Shown one piece after another: positions 9,107 through 16,030 of a stretch of DNA of 32,575 nt (position 1 is its first letter; each line of letters starts with the position of its first letter). This stretch comes from Gemmatimonadota bacterium. GTDB lineage: Bacteria > Gemmatimonadota > Gemmatimonadetes > Gemmatimonadales > Gemmatimonadaceae. The notes beneath the pieces are model-generated. The model did not search any database. It saw only the letters and a program-made list of their open reading frames with translations, and was not told where the DNA came from. A program made the translations under genes and the position numbers. Location: NCBI GenBank assembly GCA_028287285.1, contig JAQBPY010000020.1, positions 1-32,575 on the forward strand, in the 5' to 3' direction.

Positions 9107-9790
9107 CTACTGCGACTCTTCGTCGAGAAAGGCAGCAATTGTTGCATCCTGTTGCACGAGCGTGAACTCGAACGATAGCTGGCTCACTGGTGCGAAAGAG
9201 CGGCGATGGTGCGGCGTCATGCCATGCGAGGCCAGCCCCAAGAGGTGGTCCGCCGTTCCGTAGCCCTTGTTGTTCTCCCACCGGTAGTGCGGATGGCGCA
9301 CGGCGAGCGCGCGCATGAGCCGGTCGCGCGTGACCTTGGCGATGATCGATGCACACGCGATGGAATGACACCGCGCATCACCACCTACCACGGCGGTGTG
9401 CTCGATGGTCAGGGTGCGAATGGGATTGCCGTCGACGACGACGTGGTCCGGTGTCATGGCCAGTCGGCCGAGGGCGCGCCTGATGGCAATGACCGTGGCA
9501 TTCAGGATGTTGTAGCGGTCGATCTCCTTCACACTCGCGGCGCCAAGCGCGATGGAGATGGCCCGTTCGCGGATGCGGAGGGCGAGCTTTTCGCGGTCCT
9601 GCGGGGTGAGCGCCTTGGAGTCGTCCACGCCGCGGATGGCGCGGGCGTCGCAGGGCATGACGACGGCGCATGCGACGACGGGGCCCGCGAGCGGGCCCCG
9701 TCCGACTTCATCCACTCCGGCGAGCATGGGACCGCGGCTGGTGCGCAGGTCCCGCTCGATTACGCTCCAGCGAGCGCCGCCTCGTGGCAT
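9107..9790 (-). CDS. rnhB: Ribonuclease HII
   Basis: A 227-residue enzyme that cuts RNA in RNA-DNA hybrids and removes misincorporated ribonucleotides from DNA. The signature GVDEVGRGPLAGPV near residue 25 holds the first Asp-Glu pair of the metal site. DDSKALTPQDREKL follows, and the SIACASIIAKVTRDRLM segment supplies the later acidic residue. Length is normal for the family. It follows rplS by 19 nt, the common rplS-rnhB order. The ATG at 9790 is the only sensible start, although about 20 residues precede the conserved core. Confidence 0.96.
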   Translation of the reverse strand: MPRGGARWSVIERDLRTSRGPMLAGVDEVGRGPLAGPVVACAVVMPCDARAIRGVDDSKALTPQDREKLALRIRERAISIALGAASVKEIDRYNILNATVIAIRRALGRLAMTPDHVVVDGNPIRTLTIEHTAVVGGDARCHSIACASIIAKVTRDRLMRALAVRHPHYRWENNKGYGTADHLLGLASHGMTPHHRRSFAPVSQLSFEFTLVQQDATIAAFLDEESQ

Positions 9791-9809
9791 GGCGTGCTGC
9801 CGGTGCTGC

Positions 9810-10175
9810 CTACCTGGCGGCGGTGGCCGGAGTCTTGACCTTCATTTCCTTGATGCGCGTTGCCTTGCCGGTGAGATGGCGCAGGTAGTACAGCTTGGCG
9901 CGACGGACGCGGCCGCGACGGACGACGCTGATGTCGGCGAGCATGGGGCTGTGCAGCGGGAAAATACGCTCGACGCCCACGCCGTTGGAGATCTTGCGAA
10001 CGGTGAAGGTGGCGCTGACTCCAACACCGCGACGCGCAATGCACACGCCTTCGAATGCCTGAATGCGCTCCTTTTCCCCTTCCTTCACGCGAACGTTGAC
10101 ACGAACGGTGTCACCGGCGCGGAAAGCCGGGGTTTCCTTCAGCCATTCTTTCTGGGTCTCAATGAAGACATGCAT
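9810..10175 (-). CDS. rplS: 50S ribosomal protein L19
   Basis: A 121-residue protein located at the 30S-50S interface. It shows the L19 signature, with [20 protein letters not shown], then [24 protein letters not shown], then [16 protein letters not shown] and [20 protein letters not shown]. The frame stays open about 90 codons further upstream, but that part has no L19 similarity. ATG at 10175 ([11 protein letters not shown]) fits the family start. In most bacteria rplS directly follows trmD; here about 4.2 kb containing two other genes and a repeat-rich spacer separates them, so it probably has its own promoter in the spacer. Confidence 0.97.
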   Translation of the reverse strand: MHVFIETQKEWLKETPAFRAGDTVRVNVRVKEGEKERIQAFEGVCIARRGVGVSATFTVRKISNGVGVERIFPLHSPMLADISVVRRGRVRRAKLYYLRHLTGKATRIKEMKVKTPATAAR

Positions 10176-10475
10176 ATGACGCTCGGGGCCGTGGGCCCGG
10201 TTTGGGGCGTAACTGGTACAGACTGACCAAGTTAGCGGACTGGGACGGTGGAGTCTAGGCCTTCGGCCGCGGATTGTCCGGTCTGGCCTGGGTTGGCGGG
10301 CCCGCGGGTGGCCGGTTCCCCGCTCGGTGGCCTGCATTCCCTCCGAGGGCTTTGCGTCGCGCTTGGATACCGCCTCCGCGAGCATAGGCTCCGCCGCCTG
10401 CCATGCCCAGCCGTTGGACGCTGTGTTCTCCGAGGTGGCCGATCGAGGCAATGATTGACTGTCGTATGCGGCCTA
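10176..10475. other. Spacer upstream of rplS, no gene seen
   Basis: This is the part of the 553-bp spacer nearest rplS. I find no coding region with recognisable features and no RNA gene. It should contain the rplS promoter and leader, but no convincing -35/-10 pair stands out. A small GGCC-TTC-GGCC hairpin lies near 10257-10267. Frames that are open here on both strands look like products of high GC. Confidence 0.5.
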
Positions 10476-10530
10476 TGTGGTCCCGCACGTCTGTTGCCGC
10501 AAATGTCATCCCGTACGTTGGTCGCGCCGA
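10476..10530. repeat. Two degenerate tandem REP-like heads
   Basis: Two copies of a 27-28 bp unit (starting at 10476 and 10504) begin TGTggTCCCG and TGTCATCCCG, then continue with CACGT or TACGT and a GTTGCCGC or GTCGCGCC tail. A third head begins at 10531 as the left end of the full doublet. The regular spacing suggests a local head-to-tail duplication of part of the element. Confidence 0.6.
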
Positions 10531-10646
10531 TGTCATCCCGCACGCGCTCCGCGCGTGTCGGGATATACTCCACCATCCCTGATGCCATTCAGGCGCAAAG
10601 AAATGGACAGTATCTCCCGTAGGTCGCTGCGCTCCCCGGGATGACA
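10531..10646. repeat. REP-like inverted doublet, copy A
   Basis: This 116-bp element has perfect 10-bp terminal inverted repeats, TGTCATCCCG and CGGGATGACA. Each end is itself a palindromic unit: the head, a short GC-rich hairpin (left: ACGCGC-TCC-GCGCGT), then CGGGA-rich sequence ending in ATACT. Two such units face each other around a centre of about 40 bp, as in REP doublets (REPINs). Closely related copies lie at 32143 and 32268. No transposase of the RAYT type is present in the window. Confidence 0.8.
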
Positions 10647-10663
10647 AATTGAGACAGCGATCC

Positions 10664-10684
10664 CCTGTCGCCTGTCCCCTGTCC
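10664..10684. repeat. Three 7-bp CCTGTCS tandem units
   Basis: CCTGTCG, CCTGTCC and CCTGTCC stand in tandem in the spacer between the TPR gene end and the REP-like element. It is a short simple repeat that shares the GTC core with the larger GTC-phased hairpins at 15932 and 21227. Confidence 0.55.
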
Positions 10685-10728
10685 CCCAAGAACAGAGAAT
10701 ATCACCCACCAATCGTCGCGCCCCAGGA

Positions 10729-11196
10729 TTACTCCCTCAGCTTCGCGATGGCATGCACCGCGGGCTCATAACCGGGATTCGCCGCCAGCACAGCCTCGAG
10801 CATCCGGGCCGCCTCGGCCGAACTGCCCGTTGGTATCAAAGAGATTGCCAGCCTCGTCAGCGCCTCCGGGTCATTGGGCGCAAGCCGCGCCGCCTCACGA
10901 AAAAATCCCTGCGCATCGCGAAATCGGCCCAGCAGCGTCATGCTCCGCCCGAAGAGAATGTTGCAACGCTCATTGCACTCGCCAGAGCCCCCCGCGGGGC
11001 CGGCCATCCGCGCCGCCTCATCCCCGCGGCCAAGCTCCGCATACGCGACACTGAGCAGCGCGGCAGGGAGACGAGAGTCCCTCTGCTCACGAAGGAATGT
11101 CTCCAGAAACGGAACGGCCTGATCCGGATGGCCTTCGTCCAGCAGCGCCGCCCCTCGAGCGCCGGCAATATCCGGTCGTGAAGGATTCAGTGCCAT
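10729..11196 (-). CDS. TPR C-terminal part of TMTC-like protein (frameshifted fragment)
   Basis: This 155-residue frame is made almost entirely of tetratricopeptide helices, with phrases like FFREAARLAPNDPEALTRLAISLI. It overlaps the end of the preceding frame by 10 nt. Joining LLQRV at the end of that frame to MALNPSRPDIAG here restores a normal 34-residue TPR rhythm. The two frames are therefore best read as one gene split by a missing base near 11195. It could instead be a separate coupled gene starting at the ATG at 11196, but it has no signal or domain of its own. Confidence 0.7.
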   Translation of the reverse strand: MALNPSRPDIAGARGAALLDEGHPDQAVPFLETFLREQRDSRLPAALLSVAYAELGRGDEAARMAGPAGGSGECNERCNILFGRSMTLLGRFRDAQGFFREAARLAPNDPEALTRLAISLIPTGSSAEAARMLEAVLAANPGYEPAVHAIAKLRE

Positions 11197-12857
11197 ACGC
11201 GCTGCAGCAGGGCTTGCGAGTCAGCATGACGGCCAACCGACTCATACCCGATCGCGAGCACCACGAGCGTTTCTTCGGTAGGGGCCACGGCGGCGGCTCG
11301 CTCGAGCATGGGAATGGCACGCACCGGGTCGCCCGCGCGAACGAGCATCCCACCGAGTCTCGCCGTCGCGTCGACAAGCTCCGGATTGGCGCGCACCACG
11401 TGCTCCAGAAGTGCGAGCGCTTGCGCGGGGCGGCCGAGCTGCACCTCTACATCCGCGAGATTTGTCCACGCGGACGCATACGTGGAGTCGATGCTGATCG
11501 CATGACGCAACAACGCCTCCGCTTCGCCGATCCGCGCCTTGTCCTTGCCGAGGACCACGGCGGCGAGGTTGTCGTACGCGCGCGGATTCATCGGCACCTG
11601 CTCCATCGCATCGCGCCACAGCAATTCCGGATCGCGATACATGCTGCTGCGGCGGTAGGTCACGAGCGCCAGCAGCACACACACCGCCGTGAGGCCCGCG
11701 AGCTCGGCCCCTCGGCGCTCCGTCCACACCCGTCGGGCAGCGGCGTGCACACCGAGCACGAACAGCACGATCATCCCGACCGACGCGAGGTACACGCGGC
11801 GCTCGGCAGCGATCTCCGTGCGAATTGGAATCACGCTGGACGAAGGCCCGAGCAACAAAAAGAACACGGTTCCCACGAACGCGAACCAACGCCAGCGGTC
11901 ACGTGTCCAGGCTACGCACGTTGCAATGAAGAACGCGCCCAGAACGACTAGGCCCGGTACGCCGCGCAGGCCGGTAACCGGTTCTTGCCCGTAATCGTAG
12001 CTCAGCCCAACGGGCCATGCGAGCAACCGGAGGTAATGCAGAACGGCCCACGCCTGCGAGTAGAAATAGCGCTGCCAGCTGAGTCCCAGCGACAGGCCCA
12101 CCGTTTCTGCGCGTGATCCCGCCGCCACCAGCGCGATGAGCCAGCTGCTGGTGACGAGCAGTGCGAGATAGAACCAGCGGCGGCCATTGCCTTTCTCGAG
12201 CAGCGCACTCCAGGACGTCGAATGAAATACCCGATCCCACAGGATCACGATCAGCGGCGCGCTGACCATGACTTCCTTGCTGCCCATGCCCAGGAGACAC
12301 GCCATGGTGCCTGTCGCATACCAGGCAGCTCGCCCGCTTCCGGAGCTCGCATCCCACGCTCGAATGGACGCGTAGAGCGTAGCCGCGAGAAAGACCGATA
12401 CGAGCAGCTCGGTGCGCTGGATGACGTAATCCACCGCTTCCGTCTGGATCGGATGCAGAAGCCACAGTGCAGTCACGGCCAATGCAATGGACTCAGCGTG
12501 TCCATGCTCCGCGTGCTCGCGCGCGTGCGCTCGCAGCGTACGTCGTACGATACCAAATACGAGCAGCCCGCACAGCACATGCAAGGCAAGATTTGCTGCG
12601 TGATAGCCGAACGTGCTACTCGCGCCCGAGACCGCGTAATTCAGCGCAAGCGAATAGTTCACGACCGGTCGTCCCGACACCGTGATGGCGGGCGGCGGTG
12701 TCAGTGCTGCTCCGGGCGGCCACGCCCGCGTGATTGTCTGGTTGTGAACGATGCTCGCGATGTCGTCGAACTGAAACGGTGCGTTGAGCGCCGGCGAGAA
12801 TGCGAGCACCGTGGCGGCGGCAATCGCGGCAAGAACAACCATGCACCGACGCGACAC
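11187..12857 (-). CDS. TMTC-like multi-pass GT-C glycosyltransferase with TPRs (main part)
   Basis: A 556-residue membrane protein. TM1 near residue 10 is followed by FQFDDIASIVHN, whose Asp-Asp pair is the GT-C/TMTC catalytic-loop signature. Next come HPIQTEAVDYVIQRTELL, a TMTC-family (DUF1736-type) hallmark, and about ten hydrophobic segments to about residue 380. TPRs begin near residue 390. In eukaryotes TMTC proteins transfer O-mannose; the bacterial acceptor is unknown, so the role here (surface or secreted protein glycosylation) is inference. The GTG start immediately follows the antiporter stop. The frame ends early at QRVWH and the TPRs continue in the overlapping frame, indicating a frameshift. 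Translational coupling places it in the trmD transcript. Confidence 0.82.
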   Translation of the reverse strand: MSRRCMVVLAAIAAATVLAFSPALNAPFQFDDIASIVHNQTITRAWPPGAALTPPPAITVSGRPVVNYSLALNYAVSGASSTFGYHAANLALHVLCGLLVFGIVRRTLRAHAREHAEHGHAESIALAVTALWLLHPIQTEAVDYVIQRTELLVSVFLAATLYASIRAWDASSGSGRAAWYATGTMACLLGMGSKEVMVSAPLIVILWDRVFHSTSWSALLEKGNGRRWFYLALLVTSSWLIALVAAGSRAETVGLSLGLSWQRYFYSQAWAVLHYLRLLAWPVGLSYDYGQEPVTGLRGVPGLVVLGAFFIATCVAWTRDRWRWFAFVGTVFFLLLGPSSSVIPIRTEIAAERRVYLASVGMIVLFVLGVHAAARRVWTERRGAELAGLTAVCVLLALVTYRRSSMYRDPELLWRDAMEQVPMNPRAYDNLAAVVLGKDKARIGEAEALLRHAISIDSTYASAWTNLADVEVQLGRPAQALALLEHVVRANPELVDATARLGGMLVRAGDPVRAIPMLERAAAVAPTEETLVVLAIGYESVGRHADSQALLQRVWH

Positions 12858-13979
12858 TCAGTGCTCCTCGGCGCGGCCGAACAGCAACTCCACGTGCGCA
12901 CGGTCTTCGGCGGGGGCGATCACGTACACGTAGTCACCGGCAAGGATCTGTACGTCGCCGGCCGGCGCGATGAGTGCACCAGCGCGCTCCAGCATGCTCA
13001 CGGCGGCACCGGCGGGGAGCGGAACATCCGCAATGGTGGCGCCGGCCACTGCGAGCTGTGGCGACACGAAATATGCATGCAGCTCATCGCCGCGCTGCCT
13101 TCTCGTGTCGATCTCGACGGAGGCCTTGGGCGGAGGAGGCGCGCTGGAGCTCATGCGCAGCACGTTCGTGATCCATGGAACTGTTGCGCCGGGAAGAATT
13201 GCTCCGACAACCACGATGAAGAAGACGACGTCGAAGAGCTGACGTCCGCCGTCGACGTTCGCCATCACGGGAATTGTCGCGAGGACGATGGGCACCGCGC
13301 CGCGAAGTCCGACCCAGCCGACGTACGCGGACTCACGCCACGCATACCGGAAGGGCGCGAGACAGAGAGCGGTAACGAGAGGCCGCGCAACGATAGCGAG
13401 AAAGAGCGCGATCGCGAGGCCCATTCCGGCCACGGGCAACAGCCGCGTGGGAAAGACGAGCATGCCGAGCAGCAGGAACATCACCACCTGGCTCAGCCAG
13501 CCAAGTGTGTCGTGCACGCGCCGAACGCCCACGGCGTGGGGAAGCGCGCCGCTGCCGATGAGCACACCCGTCACGTACACGGCGAGAAACCCGCTGCCGT
13601 GCAGCAGCGTCGTCACTCCGAACGAGAGGCACGCGAGTGCCAGCGTGAATGCGGGATAGAGTCCCGCGGCCGGGAGGCGAATGCGGACGATGAGCCATTG
13701 TCCGGCAAAGGCGATCGCGGCACCGGATACCGCGCCGACGAGCATCTCGAACACCACATCGCGCGCGATGGCGCCTGCGGACAGAGCGTGTCCGCTCGCG
13801 ACGACCGTGGTGAGTGCCGTGGTGAGAATCACGGCCATCGGATCGTTCAGGCCGGATTCACCTCGAGCGTGCGGCCGACACGCTGCCGCAAGCGTGTTCC
13901 CGTTGCTGTGAGCACGGAGAAGACCGCGGCCGCATCTGTGGACGAAACGATCGAGCCGAGCAGGAAGGCCATGGGCCAT
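12858..13979 (-). CDS. CPA1-type cation/proton antiporter, C-terminal part (frameshifted)
   Basis: The genuine coding content begins at about 13859 with ESGLNDPMAVILTT, the ND motif of CPA1 antiporters (CvrA/NhaP2-like K+ or Na+/H+ exchangers). The frame upstream of that to 13979 is out-of-phase sequence. Transmembrane helices run to about the RESAYVGWVGLRGAVPIVLAT segment, another family hallmark. A cytoplasmic C-terminal domain follows; LAVAGATIADVPLPAGAAVSMLERAGALIAPAGD resembles a TrkA-C or CorC/HlyC-type regulatory domain. The N-terminal half is in another frame (13847-14338). One missing base near 13860 explains the break. The stop is directly adjacent to the GTG of the TMTC-like gene. 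Confidence 0.85.
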   Translation of the reverse strand: MAHGLPARLDRFVHRCGRGLLRAHSNGNTLAAACRPHARGESGLNDPMAVILTTALTTVVASGHALSAGAIARDVVFEMLVGAVSGAAIAFAGQWLIVRIRLPAAGLYPAFTLALACLSFGVTTLLHGSGFLAVYVTGVLIGSGALPHAVGVRRVHDTLGWLSQVVMFLLLGMLVFPTRLLPVAGMGLAIALFLAIVARPLVTALCLAPFRYAWRESAYVGWVGLRGAVPIVLATIPVMANVDGGRQLFDVVFFIVVVGAILPGATVPWITNVLRMSSSAPPPPKASVEIDTRRQRGDELHAYFVSPQLAVAGATIADVPLPAGAAVSMLERAGALIAPAGDVQILAGDYVYVIAPAEDRAHVELLFGRAEEH

Positions 13980-14338
13980 GCGAGTCCGAACGCGTGCGCG
14001 ACGACGGCAACCAGTCCGGCGGTGGCGAGCACGCCCACCGTGGCCAGCACGGCCGATGGAAACAGGACTGACCGAACGGCGCTCATCGAGGTGTTCAGGC
14101 CACCGTCGAACAGAATGAGCACGAGTGCGGTGGTGCCGAGGCGGAAGGTGAAGTGGTAGTCCTCGAAGGGAATTCCGCCAATGCCTTCCGAACCGGCCAG
14201 CACACCAACGAGCAGGAACAGGAGAGCGACGGGAAGCCCGAGCTTGGCGGACGCGCGGCTCAGTCCAACACTTGCGGCGAGCAGCGCGCCAAATGCCGTC
14301 AGCAGAATCGCGGTTGCGACCGGCTCGGTGCCGATCAT
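13847..14338 (-). CDS. CPA1-type cation/proton antiporter, N-terminal part (frameshifted)
   Basis: The start at 14338 (MIGTEPVATAILLTAFG) overlaps the trmD stop as ATGA, so translation is coupled to trmD. The visible helices include LGLPVALLFLLVGVLAGSEG, the LILFDGGLNTS motif and AFLLGSIVSSTDAAAVFSVL, all typical of CPA1 exchangers. After TLEV the frame runs into NPA and a stop. One extra G (reading GTGGAATCC instead of GTGAATCC) would continue it into ESGLNDP in the next frame. The break therefore falls right before the ion-binding ND motif. It is either a sequence error or a disabling mutation; no slippery heptamer is visible. Confidence 0.85.
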   Translation of the reverse strand: MIGTEPVATAILLTAFGALLAASVGLSRASAKLGLPVALLFLLVGVLAGSEGIGGIPFEDYHFTFRLGTTALVLILFDGGLNTSMSAVRSVLFPSAVLATVGVLATAGLVAVVAHAFGLAWPMAFLLGSIVSSTDAAAVFSVLTATGTRLRQRVGRTLEVNPA

Positions 14339-15000
14339 GCCGAATCGCGTGCGTGTCGCTCCCGAGTCAATCGGTCGCCTTCGGCCTTGCGCCACGCGGC
14401 AATCTTCGCGTGGTCGCCGGACAGGAGGACATCGGGCACACCATGGCCGCGATACTCGGGCGGCCGCGTATAGCTGGGCGCCGAGAGCCCGCGCTCCCAG
14501 AAGGAATCGCCGAACGCGCTTTCGTGATCGCTCATGGCGCCTGGCAGCAGCCGGACCGTGGCGTCGATCATCGCGAGCGCCGCCGGCTCACCGCCGCTCA
14601 ACACGAAATCACCGAGCGACATCTCCTCGGTGGCCAGGTGGTCGGCCACGCGTTGATCGACGTCCTTGTAATGACCGCACAGCACCGTGAGCTCGGCGCC
14701 GGCGGCAAAGCGCACGGCGTCGGCCTGTGCGAACCGCCGTCCGCGCGCGCTCATGAGCACGATGGGCGTCGTGGCGCCGATGGCGTCGACCGCTTCAAAA
14801 AACGGGGTGGGTTTCATCACCATGCCCGGACCGCCGCCGTATGGCGTGTCGTCGACGGTGCGATGACGGTCGTACGTGAAGTCGCGCAGGTCGACGACGT
14901 TGTACGACACCAGCCCTGCCGCCGCCGCACGTGCCGGAATACTGAGTCCGAGGGGCGCCGTGAAGAAATCGGGGAAGATGGTGACGACGTTGATCTTCAT
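14335..15000 (-). CDS. trmD: tRNA (guanine-N1)-methyltransferase TrmD
   Basis: A 221-residue SPOUT enzyme that makes m1G37 in tRNAs and prevents +1 frameshifting. The N-terminus MKINVVTIFPDFF and the VDDTPYGGGPGMVMK loop are typical. The knot region reads LCGHYKDVDQRV and SLGDFVLSGGEPAAL. CGHYK in place of the proteobacterial CGRYEG matches the Bacteroidetes-type TrmD. The linker GLSAPSYTRP lacks the Asp that E. coli and Haemophilus TrmD carry just before PHYTRP; FCB-type enzymes also lack it. It overlaps rimM (ATGA) at its start and the antiporter (ATGA) at its end. Confidence 0.96.
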   Translation of the reverse strand: MKINVVTIFPDFFTAPLGLSIPARAAAAGLVSYNVVDLRDFTYDRHRTVDDTPYGGGPGMVMKPTPFFEAVDAIGATTPIVLMSARGRRFAQADAVRFAAGAELTVLCGHYKDVDQRVADHLATEEMSLGDFVLSGGEPAALAMIDATVRLLPGAMSDHESAFGDSFWERGLSAPSYTRPPEYRGHGVPDVLLSGDHAKIAAWRKAEGDRLTRERHARDSA

Positions 15001-15530
15001 TCGAGCAGCCCGTCGGGTGGCGTCACGACGATGACGCGCGACTCCTTGTCCACGGACTGAATGGTGGTGTCGTCGTACAGGAGGATGACGGTTTCGGCGT
15101 TGCGCGGCACGGCTCGGCGGACGTCGAGCGCGAGGCCTTGCGGCAGCTCATAGAGCTCGTCGACGGTGCCCACCGTTTCGCCGCTGTGGAGGTCCACGCG
15201 CATGCCCACGAGGTCGTGGAGATAGACCTCGTCATCGCCGGGAGGCGGAAGCTCGCCGGAAGGCACGAGCAGGTAGCGTCCGCGCCAGAGCTCTGCCCCG
15301 TTGCGGTCGGGGACTTCGTCGAAGGCCACGAGGAGGCCGTCGTTGAACGGACGCGCGCTCCTGACGTGCAGCTCGGTGCGCGCGGGGGTGATGTCGCCGT
15401 TGACGTTGCCGGCGAAAACACGATGGCCGGACGCGAAGACCGCGTCCGGCGCATCAGTGATGACTTCGACGACGACTTCACCGCGGATGCCGTGTGCCTT
15501 GTGGACGCGGCCGACGATGATGAACGACAC
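14997..15530 (-). CDS. rimM: 16S rRNA processing protein RimM
   Basis: A 177-residue assembly factor that binds S19 in the 30S head. The N-terminal domain begins IIVGRVHKAHGIRGEVVVEVITD, the classic RimM opening. The C-terminal PRC-like barrel holds EVYLHDLVGMRV and ends IQSVDKESRVIVVTPPDGLLE. The frame extends 31 codons further upstream into rpsP, but GTG at 15530 is chosen because it leaves exactly the family N-terminus and lies 4 nt after the rpsP stop. The stop overlaps the trmD start (ATGA). Confidence 0.95.
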   Translation of the reverse strand: MSFIIVGRVHKAHGIRGEVVVEVITDAPDAVFASGHRVFAGNVNGDITPARTELHVRSARPFNDGLLVAFDEVPDRNGAELWRGRYLLVPSGELPPPGDDEVYLHDLVGMRVDLHSGETVGTVDELYELPQGLALDVRRAVPRNAETVILLYDDTTIQSVDKESRVIVVTPPDGLLE

Positions 15531-15534
15531 GAGC

Positions 15535-15855
15535 TTACACTTCGTCGGTCTTTTCGGCGAGCGGAACGGCGGCGCCCTGGAGCTTGGCGGCCAGACGCGT
15601 TTCGTGACGCGACTTGAGGACACCGGCCTTGCGGAGCAGCGAGCGGACCGTGTCCGTGGGCTGCGCGCCGACGTCGAGCCAGTGGTTCACGCGGGCGGCG
15701 TCGAGGTTGATGGCCTTGTCGCCCGTGCGGGGCTGATACTGGCCGATGATCTCGATGAACTTGCCATCGCGCGGGCTCTTGGAGTCGGCGACGACGATAC
15801 GGTACATGGGGGATTTTTTGCGTCCCACACGACGGAGGCGGATTTTTACGGCCAT
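15535..15855 (-). CDS. rpsP: 30S ribosomal protein S16
   Basis: A 106-residue protein that starts [22 protein letters not shown], the S16 signature, and continues with [10 protein letters not shown] and [29 protein letters not shown] at 15855 is preceded by an AAAGGA ribosome site. The longer open frame upstream has no S16 similarity. It lies between ffh and rimM; the 175-bp spacer before it contains a long GTC-phased hairpin that may affect transcription entering from ffh. Confidence 0.97.
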   Translation of the reverse strand: MAVKIRLRRVGRKKSPMYRIVVADSKSPRDGKFIEIIGQYQPRTGDKAINLDAARVNHWLDVGAQPTDTVRSLLRKAGVLKSRHETRLAAKLQGAAVPLAEKTDEV

Positions 15856-15931
15856 TGTGGTGTCCTTTGTTGTGGTGCTGCGTGGGCTCATCGCGGGTCC
15901 GGCGTTTCCGGATCGCACCCAGGAGTCGATT

Positions 15932-16020
15932 AGTCGGTCAGTCGGTCAGTCGGTCGGTCAGTCAGTCGGACTGACAGACCTACCGACTCACAGGCCGACA
16001 GGCTGACAGGCTGACAGACT
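15932..16020. repeat. Long GTC-phased imperfect inverted repeat between ffh and rpsP
   Basis: The left arm is nine GTCR tetramers (15933-15968). The right arm is built of 8-bp AGGCYGAC units. When reversed, the right arm aligns with the left in phase over about 38 bp: AGTCT, GTCAGCCT, GTCAGCCT, GTCGGCCT and GTGAGTCGG, against AGTCG, GTCAGTCG, GTCAGTCG, GTCGGTCA and GTCAGTCGG. It can fold as a long imperfect hairpin. No U-run follows in either direction, so it is not an ordinary intrinsic terminator. A similar structure lies at 21227-21306. Confidence 0.75.
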
Positions 16021-16030
16021 CTAAAGCTAA

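Noticed and set aside
10232..10588. Small minus-strand protein with VEYIPTRAERVRDD-like sequence, echoed at 31864-32367
   Set aside because: The shared peptide is only a translation of the REP-like palindromes; there is no start site context or family match.
10476..10646. CRISPR array
   Set aside because: The repeated heads are adjacent or inverted with no unique spacers of regular length and no cas genes.
13847..13870. Programmed -1 frameshift or selenocysteine read-through in the antiporter
   Set aside because: No X-XXY-YYZ slippery heptamer and no downstream structure stands out. The TGA is in the wrong frame to restore the protein by read-through. A missing base is simpler.
12222..14159. 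645-codon plus-strand frame opposite the antiporter and TMTC-like genes
   Set aside because: No recognisable motif and His/Arg-rich; the minus-strand frames carry family signatures. Its length only reflects codon bias.
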